Assembly: GCF_003633685.1 (NCBI RefSeq)
Contig: NZ_RBKT01000001.1
Location: 2,604,001 to 2,668,000 of the forward strand
Direction of reading: 5' to 3'
Source of the DNA: Micromonospora pisi
GTDB taxonomy: Bacteria > Actinomycetota > Actinomycetes > Mycobacteriales > Micromonosporaceae
DNA: 64,000 nt
The position numbers and the translations under genes were made by a program. This document shows, one piece after another, positions 1 to 8,032 of this stretch. Position 1 is the stretch's first letter; each line of letters starts with the position of its first letter. Under the pieces are notes generated by a model that was given only the letters and a program-made list of their open reading frames with translations, did no database searches and was not told where the DNA came from.

Positions 1-688
1 GGGCCAGGCCCATCGGGAGTACGGCGGCGAGCAGCGCGCCGAACGCCACGATCAGGATGCCGAGCGTCACCGGGATGGAGAGCAGCGACAACCGGTGCAT
101 GTCGCCGGTCAGGATGGTGCCGATCGACTCGTCGATGCTCGCGTCTCCGGTCTGGGCGACCAGCAGGTCCGGATGCTCCCGTTGTACGCCGGCAACGGCG
201 TCGCGTACGGGACCGACCCGGTCGGCGGCGGTGTCGGCCGGCCCGGTGAGGTCGAAGGTGACCAGCGCGGCGTGCCGGTCGGCCGAGACGGTGTCGGCGT
301 TGACGTTCTCCGCCAGGCCGGTCCCCTCGACCGCGGTGACGGTGGCGGCGATCGCCTCCCGGAACGCGGGTGCGTCCACGTCGAGTGAGTCGCCACGGAT
401 CAGCACCATCTCCCCGGCCCGGTCGGGGAAACCGGCGGCGGCGATGAGATCGGTGGCCCGACCGGAGTCGCCGTGGCCGTACTGGCTGTCGGCGGCGTTG
501 ACGGTGCCGATCACGGCGCTGAGCGCGGTCGCCGCGATCACGAACAGCAGCCAGCCGAGGATGGCCGTGGTGCGGTGCCGGGCGCTCCAGCCGGCGATCC
601 GCGCGGCGACGTTGCCGGCGGGCCTGCGTCGTGGTCCGGCGTACGGGTCCGGCCGGGCCGGCGGCGAGGGAACGGGCGTCATGGTCAT
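1..688 (-). CDS. MMPL-family transporter, N-terminal part (runs off the window)
   Basis: About 229 N-terminal codons of a membrane transporter of the MMPL/RND type, which export lipids or other hydrophobic molecules. A Pro/Arg-rich cytoplasmic start leads to a first membrane helix (residues about 43-61, GWLLFVIAATALSAVIG), then an extracellular domain with NADSQYGHGDSGRATDLI and the short alternation expected of the MMPL porter domain, and a second hydrophobic block from about residue 198 (LSLLSIPVTLGILIVAFGAL). The frame has no stop up to base 1. Two ATG codons two residues apart (688 and 682) are possible starts; neither has a good ribosome binding site. Family assignment is from motif memory; substrate unknown. 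Confidence 0.85.
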   Translation of the reverse strand, partial: MTMTPVPSPPARPDPYAGPRRRPAGNVAARIAGWSARHRTTAILGWLLFVIAATALSAVIGTVNAADSQYGHGDSGRATDLIAAAGFPDRAGEMVLIRGDSLDVDAPAFREAIAATVTAVEGTGLAENVNADTVSADRHAALVTFDLTGPADTAADRVGPVRDAVAGVQREHPDLLVAQTGDASIDESIGTILTGDMHRLSLLSIPVTLGILIVAFGALLAAVLPMGLA

Positions 689-818
689 GGTTCGACGCTA
701 TGAGCCGGGCGGCCCGGGATCGATCCAGCTCACACCCCGGTTGCCGGTAGGGCTGACCGGGTCGTCCGGGTAGGGCAGGCCCGACCGTCCGGCCGATACG
801 CAGGGCGAAGATCAATCA

Positions 819-830
819 TGAACCGTTTCA
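819..830. promoter_or_regulatory. LacI-type operator-like palindrome
   Basis: TGAACCGTTTCA, a near-perfect palindrome with a central CG, the general form of LacI/GalR-family operators. The identical 12 bases occur at 8008-8019 in front of the rhamnogalacturonan lyase. Here it lies about 130 bases upstream of the MMPL gene (reverse) and just before the Shine-Dalgarno-like stretch of the 834-1100 remnant (forward). No lacI-family gene is in the window, so the regulator is unknown. Confidence 0.45.
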
Positions 831-833
831 TAC

Positions 834-1100
834 GGGAGGAGGGGTACCGGGGTACCGGTCAGCGTCCTGAGGGAAAACAAGCTCAGCTTCGACGCCAGCG
901 GCCACGAGACCGCCGTGACATCGGTGCGGACCGCGTTCGCCCGCAAGGGCGACCCGATGCTCGGGCGGATCGACGTACCGGCCCTGCTGAAGGCGGCCGA
1001 GAGCGGCTTCCCCTCCTGGGTGCCCGTCCTGCAGAACGTTCGACACACCGTGGTCTTCGCCGGCTCGGTCCTGGCCCTGGCCGCGACCGTCCTCGCCTGA
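834..1100 (+). pseudogene. Small open frame with ribosome binding site but no usable start codon
   Basis: A frame with typical codon bias (nearly every third base G or C) runs from an in-frame stop at 819 to TGA at 1098-1100. It encodes about 80 residues ending in a hydrophobic tail (VVFAGSVLALAATVLA). A strong Shine-Dalgarno stretch, GGGAGGAGGGG at 834-844, sits seven bases before codon 852, which is GTA instead of GTG. The first in-frame GTG is 915, with no binding site, and gives 61 residues. It may be a small gene whose start codon was lost or the tail of a larger decayed gene. I do not recognise the family. Confidence 0.4.
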
Positions 1101-1241
1101 CCGGTCCCCTTACATCCGCCTCGCCGGGTGCCATCCCCTATGGTCGGGTGGGGTGCCGTCCGGACACCCACCGCACAGGTCGGAGTGAGGACGAGCTCGG
1201 GCCGGACATCTTCTACCGCCCGACCAGACAGGGAGATTGAC

Positions 1242-1412
1242 ATGCCGGACGGCTGGCAGTGGGACAGCACCCTGTTCCGGGGAAGCGCGGCGTACTACGG
1301 GCCCGGCCGGCTGCCGTACGCACCGGGCTTCGCCCAGACACTGGCCACAGCCCTCGGCCTGGACCCACCAACCGAGATCATGACCTGGCGCAAGCCGTAC
1401 GGCGGGCAGTGA
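1242..1412 (+). pseudogene. N-terminal fragment of a class I SAM-dependent methyltransferase
   Basis: The 56 codons begin MPDGWQWDSTLFRGSAAYY and continue GRLPYAPGF...TALGLD, which from memory is the start of a common actinobacterial class I methyltransferase family (normally followed by the GxGxG SAM-binding loop). After LGLD the match stops and the frame ends within 18 codons, so the catalytic domain is missing. The start is well supported by GGGAG seven bases upstream. I see no remainder of the enzyme in the next 230 bases (1413-1641), where I recognise nothing. Deletion remnant; the short ORF may still be translated. Confidence 0.55.
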
Positions 1413-1641
1413 CCGGCGGTCGTCCTCCCCACTCGAATACTCAAGGCACTCCCCGGGTACGTCGCGCCAGGTCCTGTCTACGTACCAGGCGTTCTCGCGA
1501 GGTGTGACCAAGCCCTTGATCTTCACCCCGGCACCGCGTCTACCGTTGCGTCCACTATGGATGCATCGGCTGGACGTCTGATCCCCGTCGCGGCGACAAC
1601 CCTGATCATGGATCCGCGACCGCGAAGGAGGGAGCGCCGAC

Positions 1642-1911
1642 GTGACCGAGCCCGACGACGACCTGAGCGCCCCGCACCGCCCCGGCGACGACTGGCGCTG
1701 CCGCGACGACGGCGAGGCGTGGCCGTGCCCGATCTTCCGACGGCGGATGCGGTTGCTCTACCCGGACGACCCGCACCGGCTCGCCGCGTTCATGCGTCAC
1801 TTCCGCGACAAGGCGGCCCCCGCACTGCCCGAGTTGAGCGCCAAGCAGGTCGAGGCCCGCTTCATCGGCTGGATCAACGACCCGCCGCCGCGCCGGCTGC
1901 GCATCGTCTGA
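1642..1911 (+). CDS. Conserved small protein with a WxC...WPC N-terminal motif
   Basis: 89 residues, GTG start with GGAGGGAG eight bases upstream. The N-terminal half has HRPGDDWRCRDDGEAWPCPIF (two cysteines ten apart, in a context like short zinc- or redox-motifs); the C-terminal half is a charged helix-rich stretch (RRMRLLYPDDPHRLAAFMRHF) followed by RFIGWI. Similar small proteins occur in related actinobacteria, sometimes named flavin reductase for no clear reason; I see no flavin-binding domain. Not part of an obvious operon: the next gene starts 53 bases later on the same strand and could be co-transcribed. Confidence 0.7.
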   Translation: MTEPDDDLSAPHRPGDDWRCRDDGEAWPCPIFRRRMRLLYPDDPHRLAAFMRHFRDKAAPALPELSAKQVEARFIGWINDPPPRRLRIV

Positions 1912-1964
1912 CCCGGCGCATCGAGGCTTGCCATCACCCTTGCCCGCGAGCATGATCGTCGTTC

Positions 1965-2756
1965 GTGGACCGGGCCCTCGAAGTGACGACACACATCCTG
2001 ATCGTGGCGCTGCTGGCGTTCAAACTGGCGGCGGTGATCCGGGGTACGAGGTACCGCGACCGGTTCCACCAGCACCTCAACGCCATACCGGAGGCGCGGG
2101 GCAGGTTCTACCGCCGGTTCATGGTGACCTCGTGGGCGGTAGCGGCCCTGGTCCCGGTCATCGTCCTCACCAGCGCCGACCTGACCGCCGCCGACGTCGG
2201 TTGGGCCTGGCCGAACGGTGACGGCCTCGACTACCTCTTCGCGGCGGCGATGGTGGTGGCGCTCGGGCTCGGCGGCCTGCTCGCCCGACACCGGATGCGT
2301 CGCGGACACGTCTATGCCAGCCGCGCCCGGTCGGCCTCGATCATGCCCCGGACGACGCACGAGCGCCGGCTCGCGGTCGCGGTCTCGCTCACCGCCGGCA
2401 TCACCGAAGAGGCGGTCTACCGGGGTTTGTTCATCGCAGCCGGCGTGCTGGTGTACGACCTACCGAAGCTGCTGGTTGTGGTGGCCAGCCTGTTGCTCTT
2501 CGTGGCCGCACACACCTATCAGGGCCGCCTCGCGCTGCTCGGCATCGCCTACTCCGGCAGCGTCTTCACCGCGCTGTACCTGATCTCGGGCAGCCTCCTG
2601 CTCGCGATCGTGGTGCACGTCTGGCAGGACCTGGTGGCGCTGCTGCTGATCCCCGCCCGGTCCACGGCTGCGCCCGCCTCCGCCGAGACCGAGCCGGAGC
2701 CGGCCGTACCGCAACCGGCGCAGCGCCCCGTGGTGCGGGCGCCGATCCCACGATGA
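1965..2756 (+). CDS. CPBP-family intramembrane metalloprotease
   Basis: 263-residue integral membrane protein of the CPBP (CAAX protease and bacteriocin-processing, Abi) family. The three family motifs are visible: EEAVYR (residues 148-153), a second-motif histidine in AAHTYQG (H183) and HVWQD (H218, D222). Together these would form a metal-dependent active site inside the membrane. Six or more hydrophobic segments surround them. The C-terminal 40 residues are Pro/Glu-rich and probably cytoplasmic. GTG start at 1965; the binding site is poor, and GTG 1983 is an alternative. Substrate unknown. Confidence 0.85.
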   Translation: MDRALEVTTHILIVALLAFKLAAVIRGTRYRDRFHQHLNAIPEARGRFYRRFMVTSWAVAALVPVIVLTSADLTAADVGWAWPNGDGLDYLFAAAMVVALGLGGLLARHRMRRGHVYASRARSASIMPRTTHERRLAVAVSLTAGITEEAVYRGLFIAAGVLVYDLPKLLVVVASLLLFVAAHTYQGRLALLGIAYSGSVFTALYLISGSLLLAIVVHVWQDLVALLLIPARSTAAPASAETEPEPAVPQPAQRPVVRAPIPR

Positions 2757-2789
2757 TTGGAACCCGCACCGACGGGGAGCGAGGCGGAG

Positions 2790-3401
2790 TCAGTCCAGCG
2801 CGAACGAGCCGGTGACGATCTCGCCCGCCGGCTCGTATCTGGTCATGATGACGCCGGTGGAGGAGACGCTGCTGTCGACGAGCTTCAGCCCGGCGGGCAC
2901 GGTGCCCTCGGCGAAGAGTCGCTTGCCCGACCCGACCACCAGCGGGAAGATCCAGAGGCGGTACTCGTCGACGAGGCCGTGGCGCAGCAGCGTCTGCATC
3001 AGATTTCCACTGCCGTGCACCTGTAGCTCCGGCCCGTCACCCTGCTTGAGCGCCGCCACCGCCTCGGCCACGTCACCCTCGATCAGGACGGAGTTGCGCC
3101 ACTTCAGCTCCGGACGGCTGCGCGAGGCGACGTACTTGGTGGCGCCGTTCAGTGCCTTGGAGGCGGCGTCCTCCGGGGCGTTCGGCCAGTGCGCGGCGAA
3201 GATGTCGTAGGTCTTGCGCCCCAGGATGAGGTCGAACGGCGGTGTCATCGACGCGCCCATGACCTCGCCCATCCGCTCGTCCCAGTAGTTCACCGACCAG
3301 CCGCCGTACGCGAAGCCGCCCTCGTCGTCCTCCCCCGGCCCGCCGGGGGCGTGCATGACGCCGTCGAGGGTCAAGAAGGTGTTCACGATCAGCTTTCGCA
3401 T
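2790..3401 (-). CDS. Dihydrofolate reductase-like protein (RibD C-terminal domain)
   Basis: 203 residues beginning MRKLIVNTFLTLDGVM, the usual first strand of stand-alone RibD_C/DHFR-like proteins. ILGRKTYDIFAAHWP (nucleotide-binding turn), LQVHGSGNLMQTLL and FPLVVGSGKRLF follow in the expected order. Family members are NADPH-dependent reductase-like proteins of unknown substrate; some sit beside ArsR-type regulators. Here a CAACC-N4-GGTTG palindrome lies about 75 bases upstream (3474-3487), but no ArsR gene is nearby. ATG start at 3401 after AAGGACACC. Confidence 0.88.
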   Translation of the reverse strand: MRKLIVNTFLTLDGVMHAPGGPGEDDEGGFAYGGWSVNYWDERMGEVMGASMTPPFDLILGRKTYDIFAAHWPNAPEDAASKALNGATKYVASRSRPELKWRNSVLIEGDVAEAVAALKQGDGPELQVHGSGNLMQTLLRHGLVDEYRLWIFPLVVGSGKRLFAEGTVPAGLKLVDSSVSSTGVIMTRYEPAGEIVTGSFALD

Positions 3402-3473
3402 CCCTGGTGTCCTTCCGATCGAATCGCGGGTACGCGCGCCTCAGCTACGGACGGCAACCGTCCCACTGACGTA

Positions 3474-3487
3474 CAACCATTCGGTTG
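3474..3487. promoter_or_regulatory. Candidate operator (CAACC-N4-GGTTG)
   Basis: A perfect 5-bp inverted repeat with a four-base centre (ATTC), in the promoter region of the dihydrofolate-reductase-like gene. The form resembles operators of ArsR-family repressors that often flank such genes. The regulator is not encoded in this window. Confidence 0.35.
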
Positions 3488-3530
3488 CAGGTTAGTGACG
3501 GTCATCCCTGGACGCAAGCAAGGGCACGGA

Positions 3531-4307
3531 TCAGGGAGCGGTGGCGGTCGCGAACACTCGCCGGATCGAATCGAACATCTCCAGTGAGCGCCGCCCCTCC
3601 GCCTGGAGCGACCGCATCGCCTGGTCCGAGTCGACCACCGCGACCACCTCCTCCCACATTTCCCGCTCGGCCCGACGCCACTCGGGCACATCGCGCACCT
3701 CCACCTCGACAAAGCCGGCCTCCGGCAGGTCCCGCCGAAGGTCCACCTGGTGCAGGCGGGACGGAATCCGTTCGTCCGACGGGTCGACCACCTCCCAACA
3801 GGTGACGGCGAGGCGACCCCCCGGAGCCAGCAGCCGCCGGAACTCACGCAACGCGGCGAGCGGAGGTTCGGCGAACTGCACCGCGTCCACACACATCAGT
3901 CCGTCCGCGACGCCGTCCGGCAGACCGGCCGCGACCAGTGCCCCGATCCGGAACTCGGCCCGACCGGCGGGCAGCAGACGGGCACCGGCCGCCCTGGCCT
4001 GCTCCACGGCCACGGCCGAGAAGTCCACCCCGACCAGCCGCGCCCCCGTACGCCGGGCGACCTCGATGCCGTAGCCACCCCGACCACAGGCGATGTCGAG
4101 CAACAGGCCGTCCTGCGGCAGACTCAGCTCCTCGGTCAGCTCGCCGATGCCCTGCCAGCTGAGCGTGCTGGTGGAGCGCAGGCGCGGTGGCAACCCGAGG
4201 GCCCGGGCCCAGATGGCGTCACGGACCGGCGAGGTGCTCATGTCCGCGTACCACTGGTCGAAGTAGGTGGCATCGGGCATCGCCGCGGCCGACTTCTCTG
4301 CTGTCAT
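3531..4307 (-). CDS. Class I SAM-dependent methyltransferase
   Basis: 258 residues from ATG 4307. The SAM-binding core is clear: LLLDIACGRGGYGIEVAR (motif I, GxGRGG form), LVGVDFSAVAVEQAR (acidic residue of motif II), then VDAVQFAEPPLAALREFRRLLAPGGRLAVTCWEV (post-motif strand with the PGG turn). The family is the UbiE/Methyltransf_11 type; substrate unknown. An upstream in-frame start at 4382 would add 25 residues of low-complexity sequence and is less likely. The gene is divergent from the 148-residue protein at 4407. Confidence 0.85.
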   Translation of the reverse strand: MTAEKSAAAMPDATYFDQWYADMSTSPVRDAIWARALGLPPRLRSTSTLSWQGIGELTEELSLPQDGLLLDIACGRGGYGIEVARRTGARLVGVDFSAVAVEQARAAGARLLPAGRAEFRIGALVAAGLPDGVADGLMCVDAVQFAEPPLAALREFRRLLAPGGRLAVTCWEVVDPSDERIPSRLHQVDLRRDLPEAGFVEVEVRDVPEWRRAEREMWEEVVAVVDSDQAMRSLQAEGRRSLEMFDSIRRVFATATAP

Positions 4308-4406
4308 GCCCGCATTGTCGCCGCCCCCGGCCGCAGGACGCGAAGCGGAAACGTCGGTGCCGGCCGTTACGGTGCCGCGCAATCGACGGGTTCACGAAAG
4401 AAGGCA

Positions 4407-4853
4407 ATGATGGGTGCGTCCGGGTGGGACTACTTTGTCCCTTACCAGCCTGACCTGCGGGTGGCGTTGCGGGATCTCCGGCAGCGGGTCTTCGCCGAGG
4501 GCGACTACTGGTGGGCGCGCGGCGAGATCGGCAAGTCGGCGAGCGACCACGACAACCGCCCGGCCACGCTCGATGAACTGTTCGAGGACGAGTGGGTGCA
4601 GGAGTCGGGGACGCATTCCATCCTCGACATGTACAAGATCGTGTCCGACGGCGAGCAGCCGGACTACGGCACCGTCCAGCCCGTGACCCCCGCCGAGGCA
4701 CTGCGGTGTGCCGGCACCGAACGACTCACCCGAGACCACCTCGAGGCGATCAACCATCTGGCCGAAGAGCGCTGGTTCGGCCGCTGCGCCATCCTGCACG
4801 ACCCGACCGGTCAGCCCCGGGAGATCTACTTCTGGGGTTTCTCGGGCGACTGA
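4407..4853 (+). CDS. Hypothetical protein, possibly related to small immunity-like proteins
   Basis: 148 residues, double ATG start (4407 and 4410) with GAAAGAAGG just upstream. Begins SGWDYFVPYQPDLRVALRDLRQRVF, which resembles a family of short cytoplasmic proteins in actinobacteria with a conserved WDYF...Y start; the C-terminus ends EIYFWGFSGD. No membrane segment and no catalytic motif that I recognise. Stand-alone gene, divergent from the methyltransferase; about 95 bases of shared upstream region. Confidence 0.7.
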   Translation: MMGASGWDYFVPYQPDLRVALRDLRQRVFAEGDYWWARGEIGKSASDHDNRPATLDELFEDEWVQESGTHSILDMYKIVSDGEQPDYGTVQPVTPAEALRCAGTERLTRDHLEAINHLAEERWFGRCAILHDPTGQPREIYFWGFSGD

Positions 4854-4874
4854 CCCACCCCGCCGCCCGCCCGC

Positions 4875-5037
4875 CTGCCGGAAATCGGCGCGGTGCTGGT
4901 CGCGGTGGCGCTCTGGCGCTCCCGCGTACTCCCCCGGGCCAGCGGCATCCCGTTCGCGCTCGGCTTCGCCCTCTCCTGCCCCAGTTCTACACACCCCCGC
5001 GGCAGTCCCGATCGGGCACGGCGTGCTGGTGGCGTGA
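4875..5037 (+). pseudogene. Remnant of a membrane protein C-terminus with frameshifts
   Basis: Reading across all three forward frames gives one continuous hydrophobic segment: LPEIGAVLVAVALWRSRVLP and SGIPFALGFAL in one frame, LPQFYTP in the next, then AAVPIGHGVLVA ending at TGA 5035-5037 in the third. No single frame is open throughout and there is no start codon in place. This looks like the end of an integral membrane protein that has picked up at least two indels. It abuts the palindrome at 5034. Confidence 0.45.
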
Positions 5038-5090
5038 AAGGAAGGGCCCCTTGTTAACGCATAGCGTTAACAAGGGGCCCTTCCTTTCAC
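5034..5090. terminator. Bidirectional terminator palindrome, dispersed-repeat type
   Basis: Perfect 27-bp inverted repeat (5034-5060 with 5064-5090) and a three-base loop ATA. The core GGAAGGGCCCCTTGTTAACG recurs in a second hairpin at 57396-57450. Both copies lie between convergent genes or gene remnants, here just before the stop of the rhamnogalacturonan lyase (reverse). This fits a two-way terminator that also spreads as a repeat. Confidence 0.8.
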
Positions 5091-5094
5091 TCAG

Positions 5095-7719
5095 CTACTT
5101 CTTCGCCACGTTGATGTCGGTACGGCGAGCCGGGAGCGGGTACGCCGGGTCGAGGTAGAAACTCGGGTGCGGCGGCTGGTTGTAGGTGATGTTCTCGCAG
5201 GCGACCTGGTTGCGGTACTGCGGATCGTGCATCAGGGTCCGGATCTTGTGCTCGGTCGGGATGGTGGTGGTGTAGAGGCGGAGCTTGTCGTTGCCGACCC
5301 GCAGCACCAGCTCCTCCCGCCAGTCACCGAACAGGTCGGCGGTTAGCGTCGGGGTCGACTTGCTCCCGTTGTTCGACGAGGCGTCCGTCGCCACCAGCAG
5401 GTCGGTCTTGTTGACCGTGCTCGGCCGGGTGGTGTAGTCCGTGTTCGCCTTGGAGATCCGGTTGCTGTCGAGCAGCTCGCGGGTCAGGTCGCCGTCCCAG
5501 TAGATAAGGAAGTTCTGCGGCAGGTTGCCCGCGCCGTAGAGGCGTTCACCGGTGACCGCGCTGTAGACCGACCCGTTGGACCAGTATTCGGCACCGGGAC
5601 TGTTCGGGTCGATGTTGTCGGCGGCGCCCCGGCCGTTGTCCTTGCCGGCGTAGAAGGCGGTCATCAGTTCGCCGGTCACCGGGTCGTAGACGCCGCCGCC
5701 GGGGCGTACCCCGTCGACCGTGTTACCGGCCCGGTCCTTCGCGTCCTGCCAGGCGTTCCACGCCTCCTGGACCAGGAACACCTCCGGACCGGGGCGGTCC
5801 GGGTTGAGGTCACCGACGTGCATGGCGTCGCCGTGGGCCAGGTAGACGAACTTGGCGTTCTCGTCCGGGTTCTTGATCTGCGGGGTGAGGTCGACGTTGG
5901 TCGCCGGCGGCGGGGACGGGAACCAGGTGTTCCCCACCGTCTTGATGGCCAGGTTGTCGTCCAGCACCATCGCGCCGTACACGATCTCGTCCTTGGCGTC
6001 GCCGTCGACGTCGGCGACCATCAGACTGTGCACCCCGCGCTCCTCGCCGACCTTCGGGTCGGGCAGCCGGTCGGAGTCGAAGGTGTTGCCGAGCACCAAC
6101 TTGTCACCCCGCATGGAGTACGCGGCGACGGTGGTCTTGGCGTAGTAACCGCGCGCCATGATGGCGCTCGGGTGTACGCCGTCGAGGTAGGCGACACCGG
6201 CGAGGAACCGGTTGGAGCGGTTGCCCTGCGGGTCACCCCACGGGAAGTGGCCCCACCGGGTCTGCGGGTTCTGCCAGTACGGATCGATCTCGGCCTTGAA
6301 GAACGCGCCCCGGTGGTCGACCGGTGCCGCACCCCAGTTCGGCTCCCCGTACGGGAACGCGTAGTCGACCGTGTCGAGCACCCGACCGGTGGCACCGTCG
6401 AACGCGGTCAGGTACTCGTTGCTGGTGCCGATCGGCCCGTACGTGTAGACCTTGCCCCACTGGCGTACGTTCTGCTCCGGCGGGGTGTTGCCGCCCGGCA
6501 GCACCCACGAGACGCTGTACGTGTTCATCGCGTCGGTGAACTTGTCGAGTTTCGCCTCGTCACCGCCACGGATGTACGACTGGATTTTGTCGGCGGTGGC
6601 CTGCTTGTCGCCGACCACGTCGCGGACCTGGTAGCTGCCGTCGGCGAGGACCTTGCCGGTGGTGGTGCCGTCGGCGGTCTTGATGATCAGCTCGGATCTG
6701 CCGTCGCCGTTGAAGTCGGCGACGACGAGCTGGGTGTCGTGCGCCCCGGCCCGGATGTTGTAGCCGACGTTGACCCGCCAGAGCAGCGTCCCGTCGAGCT
6801 TGTACGCGTCGATGATGGCCGGGGCGGTGAAGCCGTACGCCGACGAGTCCTTGCTGTCACTCGGGTCCCACTTGAGGATCAGCTCGTAGCTGCCGTCACC
6901 GTCCAGGTCGCCGACGCTGGCGTCGTTGGCCGAGTAGGTGGCGGTGTTGGTGCGCAGCGTGCCGTCCGGGTTCTTGGCGTACGCGAGCTTCGGACCCCGG
7001 TCGAGTTCGTCGACGTACCGGGTGAAGGCCTTGTCCAGTTCGGCGAAGAGCTTGTCGCTGATGCCGTACCGGTCCCCGCCCTTCCAGGTGCTACGCGTCC
7101 CGAACGGGTTCTTCGGCGCCCACGACGGATCGTTGAAGTACGTCCGGAACGGCGCGATCAACGCCGCGAACTCCGTCTCGGTCACCCCGGCCGGGTTCTC
7201 GTGCGCCTCCCGGATGTGCCGCAACAGGTCCATGTTCACCGGCTCGTACTGCTTGCCCGAGACGGTGGTGGGGTAGGTCTCGAGCACCGGCGTGATCGCC
7301 GCCGGTGGCTGCTTGAGCTGGATGTCCTGGTACTGCTGTGACAGCGGGGTGGCGGCGGCGGACTTCGGCCGGGTCACCCCGTTCACGATCGCCGCCACCC
7401 GGTACGCCGACGTCGCCGTACCAGCCGCGTCGGTGTAGTTACTGCTACCGGTCACCGTCGCGACCAACTTGTTGTCCCGGTACACCCGGTACGCCACATC
7501 GTCCGGCTCATCACCCAGGAAACGCCAACTCAGGTAGACACCACCGTCCACCTTCACCGCCACCAGGCCACGATCCAGGAACTCCAACTGACGCAACCCC
7601 GAACCGGGATCAGCCACCGCCACCGACGGAGCGACCAACCCCGTCACCACCAGCGGCAACGCCGCCAACAACGCCACCGTACGGCGCAGCCGGCGACCCC
7701 TTCGAATTCTGCTGTTCAT
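5095..7719 (-). CDS. Secreted rhamnogalacturonan lyase, polysaccharide lyase family 11
   Basis: 874 residues from ATG 7719 (GAAAGGA upstream). A Sec signal peptide (Arg-rich start, then TVALLAALPLVVTGLVAPSVAVA, cleavage near residue 35) is followed by a fibronectin-III-like N-terminal domain (VYLSWRFLGDEPDDVAYRVYR) and the eight-bladed propeller of family PL11. Calcium-type loops are visible: DLDGDGSYE, DFNGDGRSE and DVDGDAKDE. The enzyme cleaves the rhamnose-galacturonate backbone of pectin outside the cell. The C-terminus (TLMHDPQYRNQVACENITYN) is typical of the family. A longer in-frame start at 7812 would place 31 residues before the signal peptide and is rejected. A small upstream ORF, a promoter and operator sites precede it. 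Confidence 0.92.
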   Translation of the reverse strand: MNSRIRRGRRLRRTVALLAALPLVVTGLVAPSVAVADPGSGLRQLEFLDRGLVAVKVDGGVYLSWRFLGDEPDDVAYRVYRDNKLVATVTGSSNYTDAAGTATSAYRVAAIVNGVTRPKSAAATPLSQQYQDIQLKQPPAAITPVLETYPTTVSGKQYEPVNMDLLRHIREAHENPAGVTETEFAALIAPFRTYFNDPSWAPKNPFGTRSTWKGGDRYGISDKLFAELDKAFTRYVDELDRGPKLAYAKNPDGTLRTNTATYSANDASVGDLDGDGSYELILKWDPSDSKDSSAYGFTAPAIIDAYKLDGTLLWRVNVGYNIRAGAHDTQLVVADFNGDGRSELIIKTADGTTTGKVLADGSYQVRDVVGDKQATADKIQSYIRGGDEAKLDKFTDAMNTYSVSWVLPGGNTPPEQNVRQWGKVYTYGPIGTSNEYLTAFDGATGRVLDTVDYAFPYGEPNWGAAPVDHRGAFFKAEIDPYWQNPQTRWGHFPWGDPQGNRSNRFLAGVAYLDGVHPSAIMARGYYAKTTVAAYSMRGDKLVLGNTFDSDRLPDPKVGEERGVHSLMVADVDGDAKDEIVYGAMVLDDNLAIKTVGNTWFPSPPPATNVDLTPQIKNPDENAKFVYLAHGDAMHVGDLNPDRPGPEVFLVQEAWNAWQDAKDRAGNTVDGVRPGGGVYDPVTGELMTAFYAGKDNGRGAADNIDPNSPGAEYWSNGSVYSAVTGERLYGAGNLPQNFLIYWDGDLTRELLDSNRISKANTDYTTRPSTVNKTDLLVATDASSNNGSKSTPTLTADLFGDWREELVLRVGNDKLRLYTTTIPTEHKIRTLMHDPQYRNQVACENITYNQPPHPSFYLDPAYPLPARRTDINVAKK

Positions 7720-7869
7720 GGGAATCCTTTCTCCGGCACCGGCCGGGAGGCCGACCAGGGGAAATGGGCGCGAACCGCTGCGCAGGGCGGGAACCGCAGG
7801 GTGCTGCGCCATCAGGACAGACAGGCAATGACGAACAGGTGTACGCGGGGACGGGCGGAGCGGGCCGGC

Positions 7870-7965
7870 TCAGCGGTTGCCGAGCACGGCCACCTCGGCC
7901 AGTGCCGCCCGCCATCGCCCGGAACGACGGGCGGATCGGGATCGGGACGGGGGTAGCTGCGGCAT
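7870..7965 (-). CDS. 31-residue upstream ORF (possible leader peptide) of the lyase gene
   Basis: ATG at 7965 has a textbook AGGAGG seven bases upstream, and encodes MPQLPPSRSRSARRSGRWRA followed by ALAEVAVLGNR and TGA. It lies in the transcribed leader between the promoter (8033-8062) and the lyase start (7719), on the same strand. The peptide is Arg/Ser-rich with a short hydrophobic end. It lacks the Cys motif of known actinobacterial sulfur-gene leader peptides. Whether it attenuates or simply is translated is unknown. Confidence 0.5.
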   Translation of the reverse strand: MPQLPPSRSRSARRSGRWRAALAEVAVLGNR

Positions 7966-8007
7966 GTCGGAGCCTCCTGGAGGGAGCGGGGGGATTCCGC
8001 AAGGAGA

Positions 8008-8019
8008 TGAACCGTTTCA
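8008..8019. promoter_or_regulatory. LacI-type operator at the lyase promoter
   Basis: TGAACCGTTTCA (reverse strand TGAAACGGTTCA), identical to 819-830. It sits directly downstream of the predicted transcription start of the lyase (about 8026, reverse strand), where a bound repressor would block RNA polymerase. Sugar-responsive LacI-family control of pectin-degrading genes is common in actinobacteria; the regulator is not in this window. Confidence 0.6.
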
Positions 8020-8032
8020 ATAAGCCGCGGCC

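Noticed and set aside
1110-1526. Reverse-strand ORF of 138 residues
   Set aside because: Antisense to the methyltransferase remnant and to 1200-1412; no family features, and composition is typical of a shadow frame.
5818-7341. Long forward ORFs over the lyase gene
   Set aside because: Antisense shadow of the PL11 gene without domain features.
7720-7812. 31-residue N-terminal extension of the rhamnogalacturonan lyase
   Set aside because: It would place a hydrophilic stretch before the signal peptide; ATG 7719 has a good ribosome binding site.
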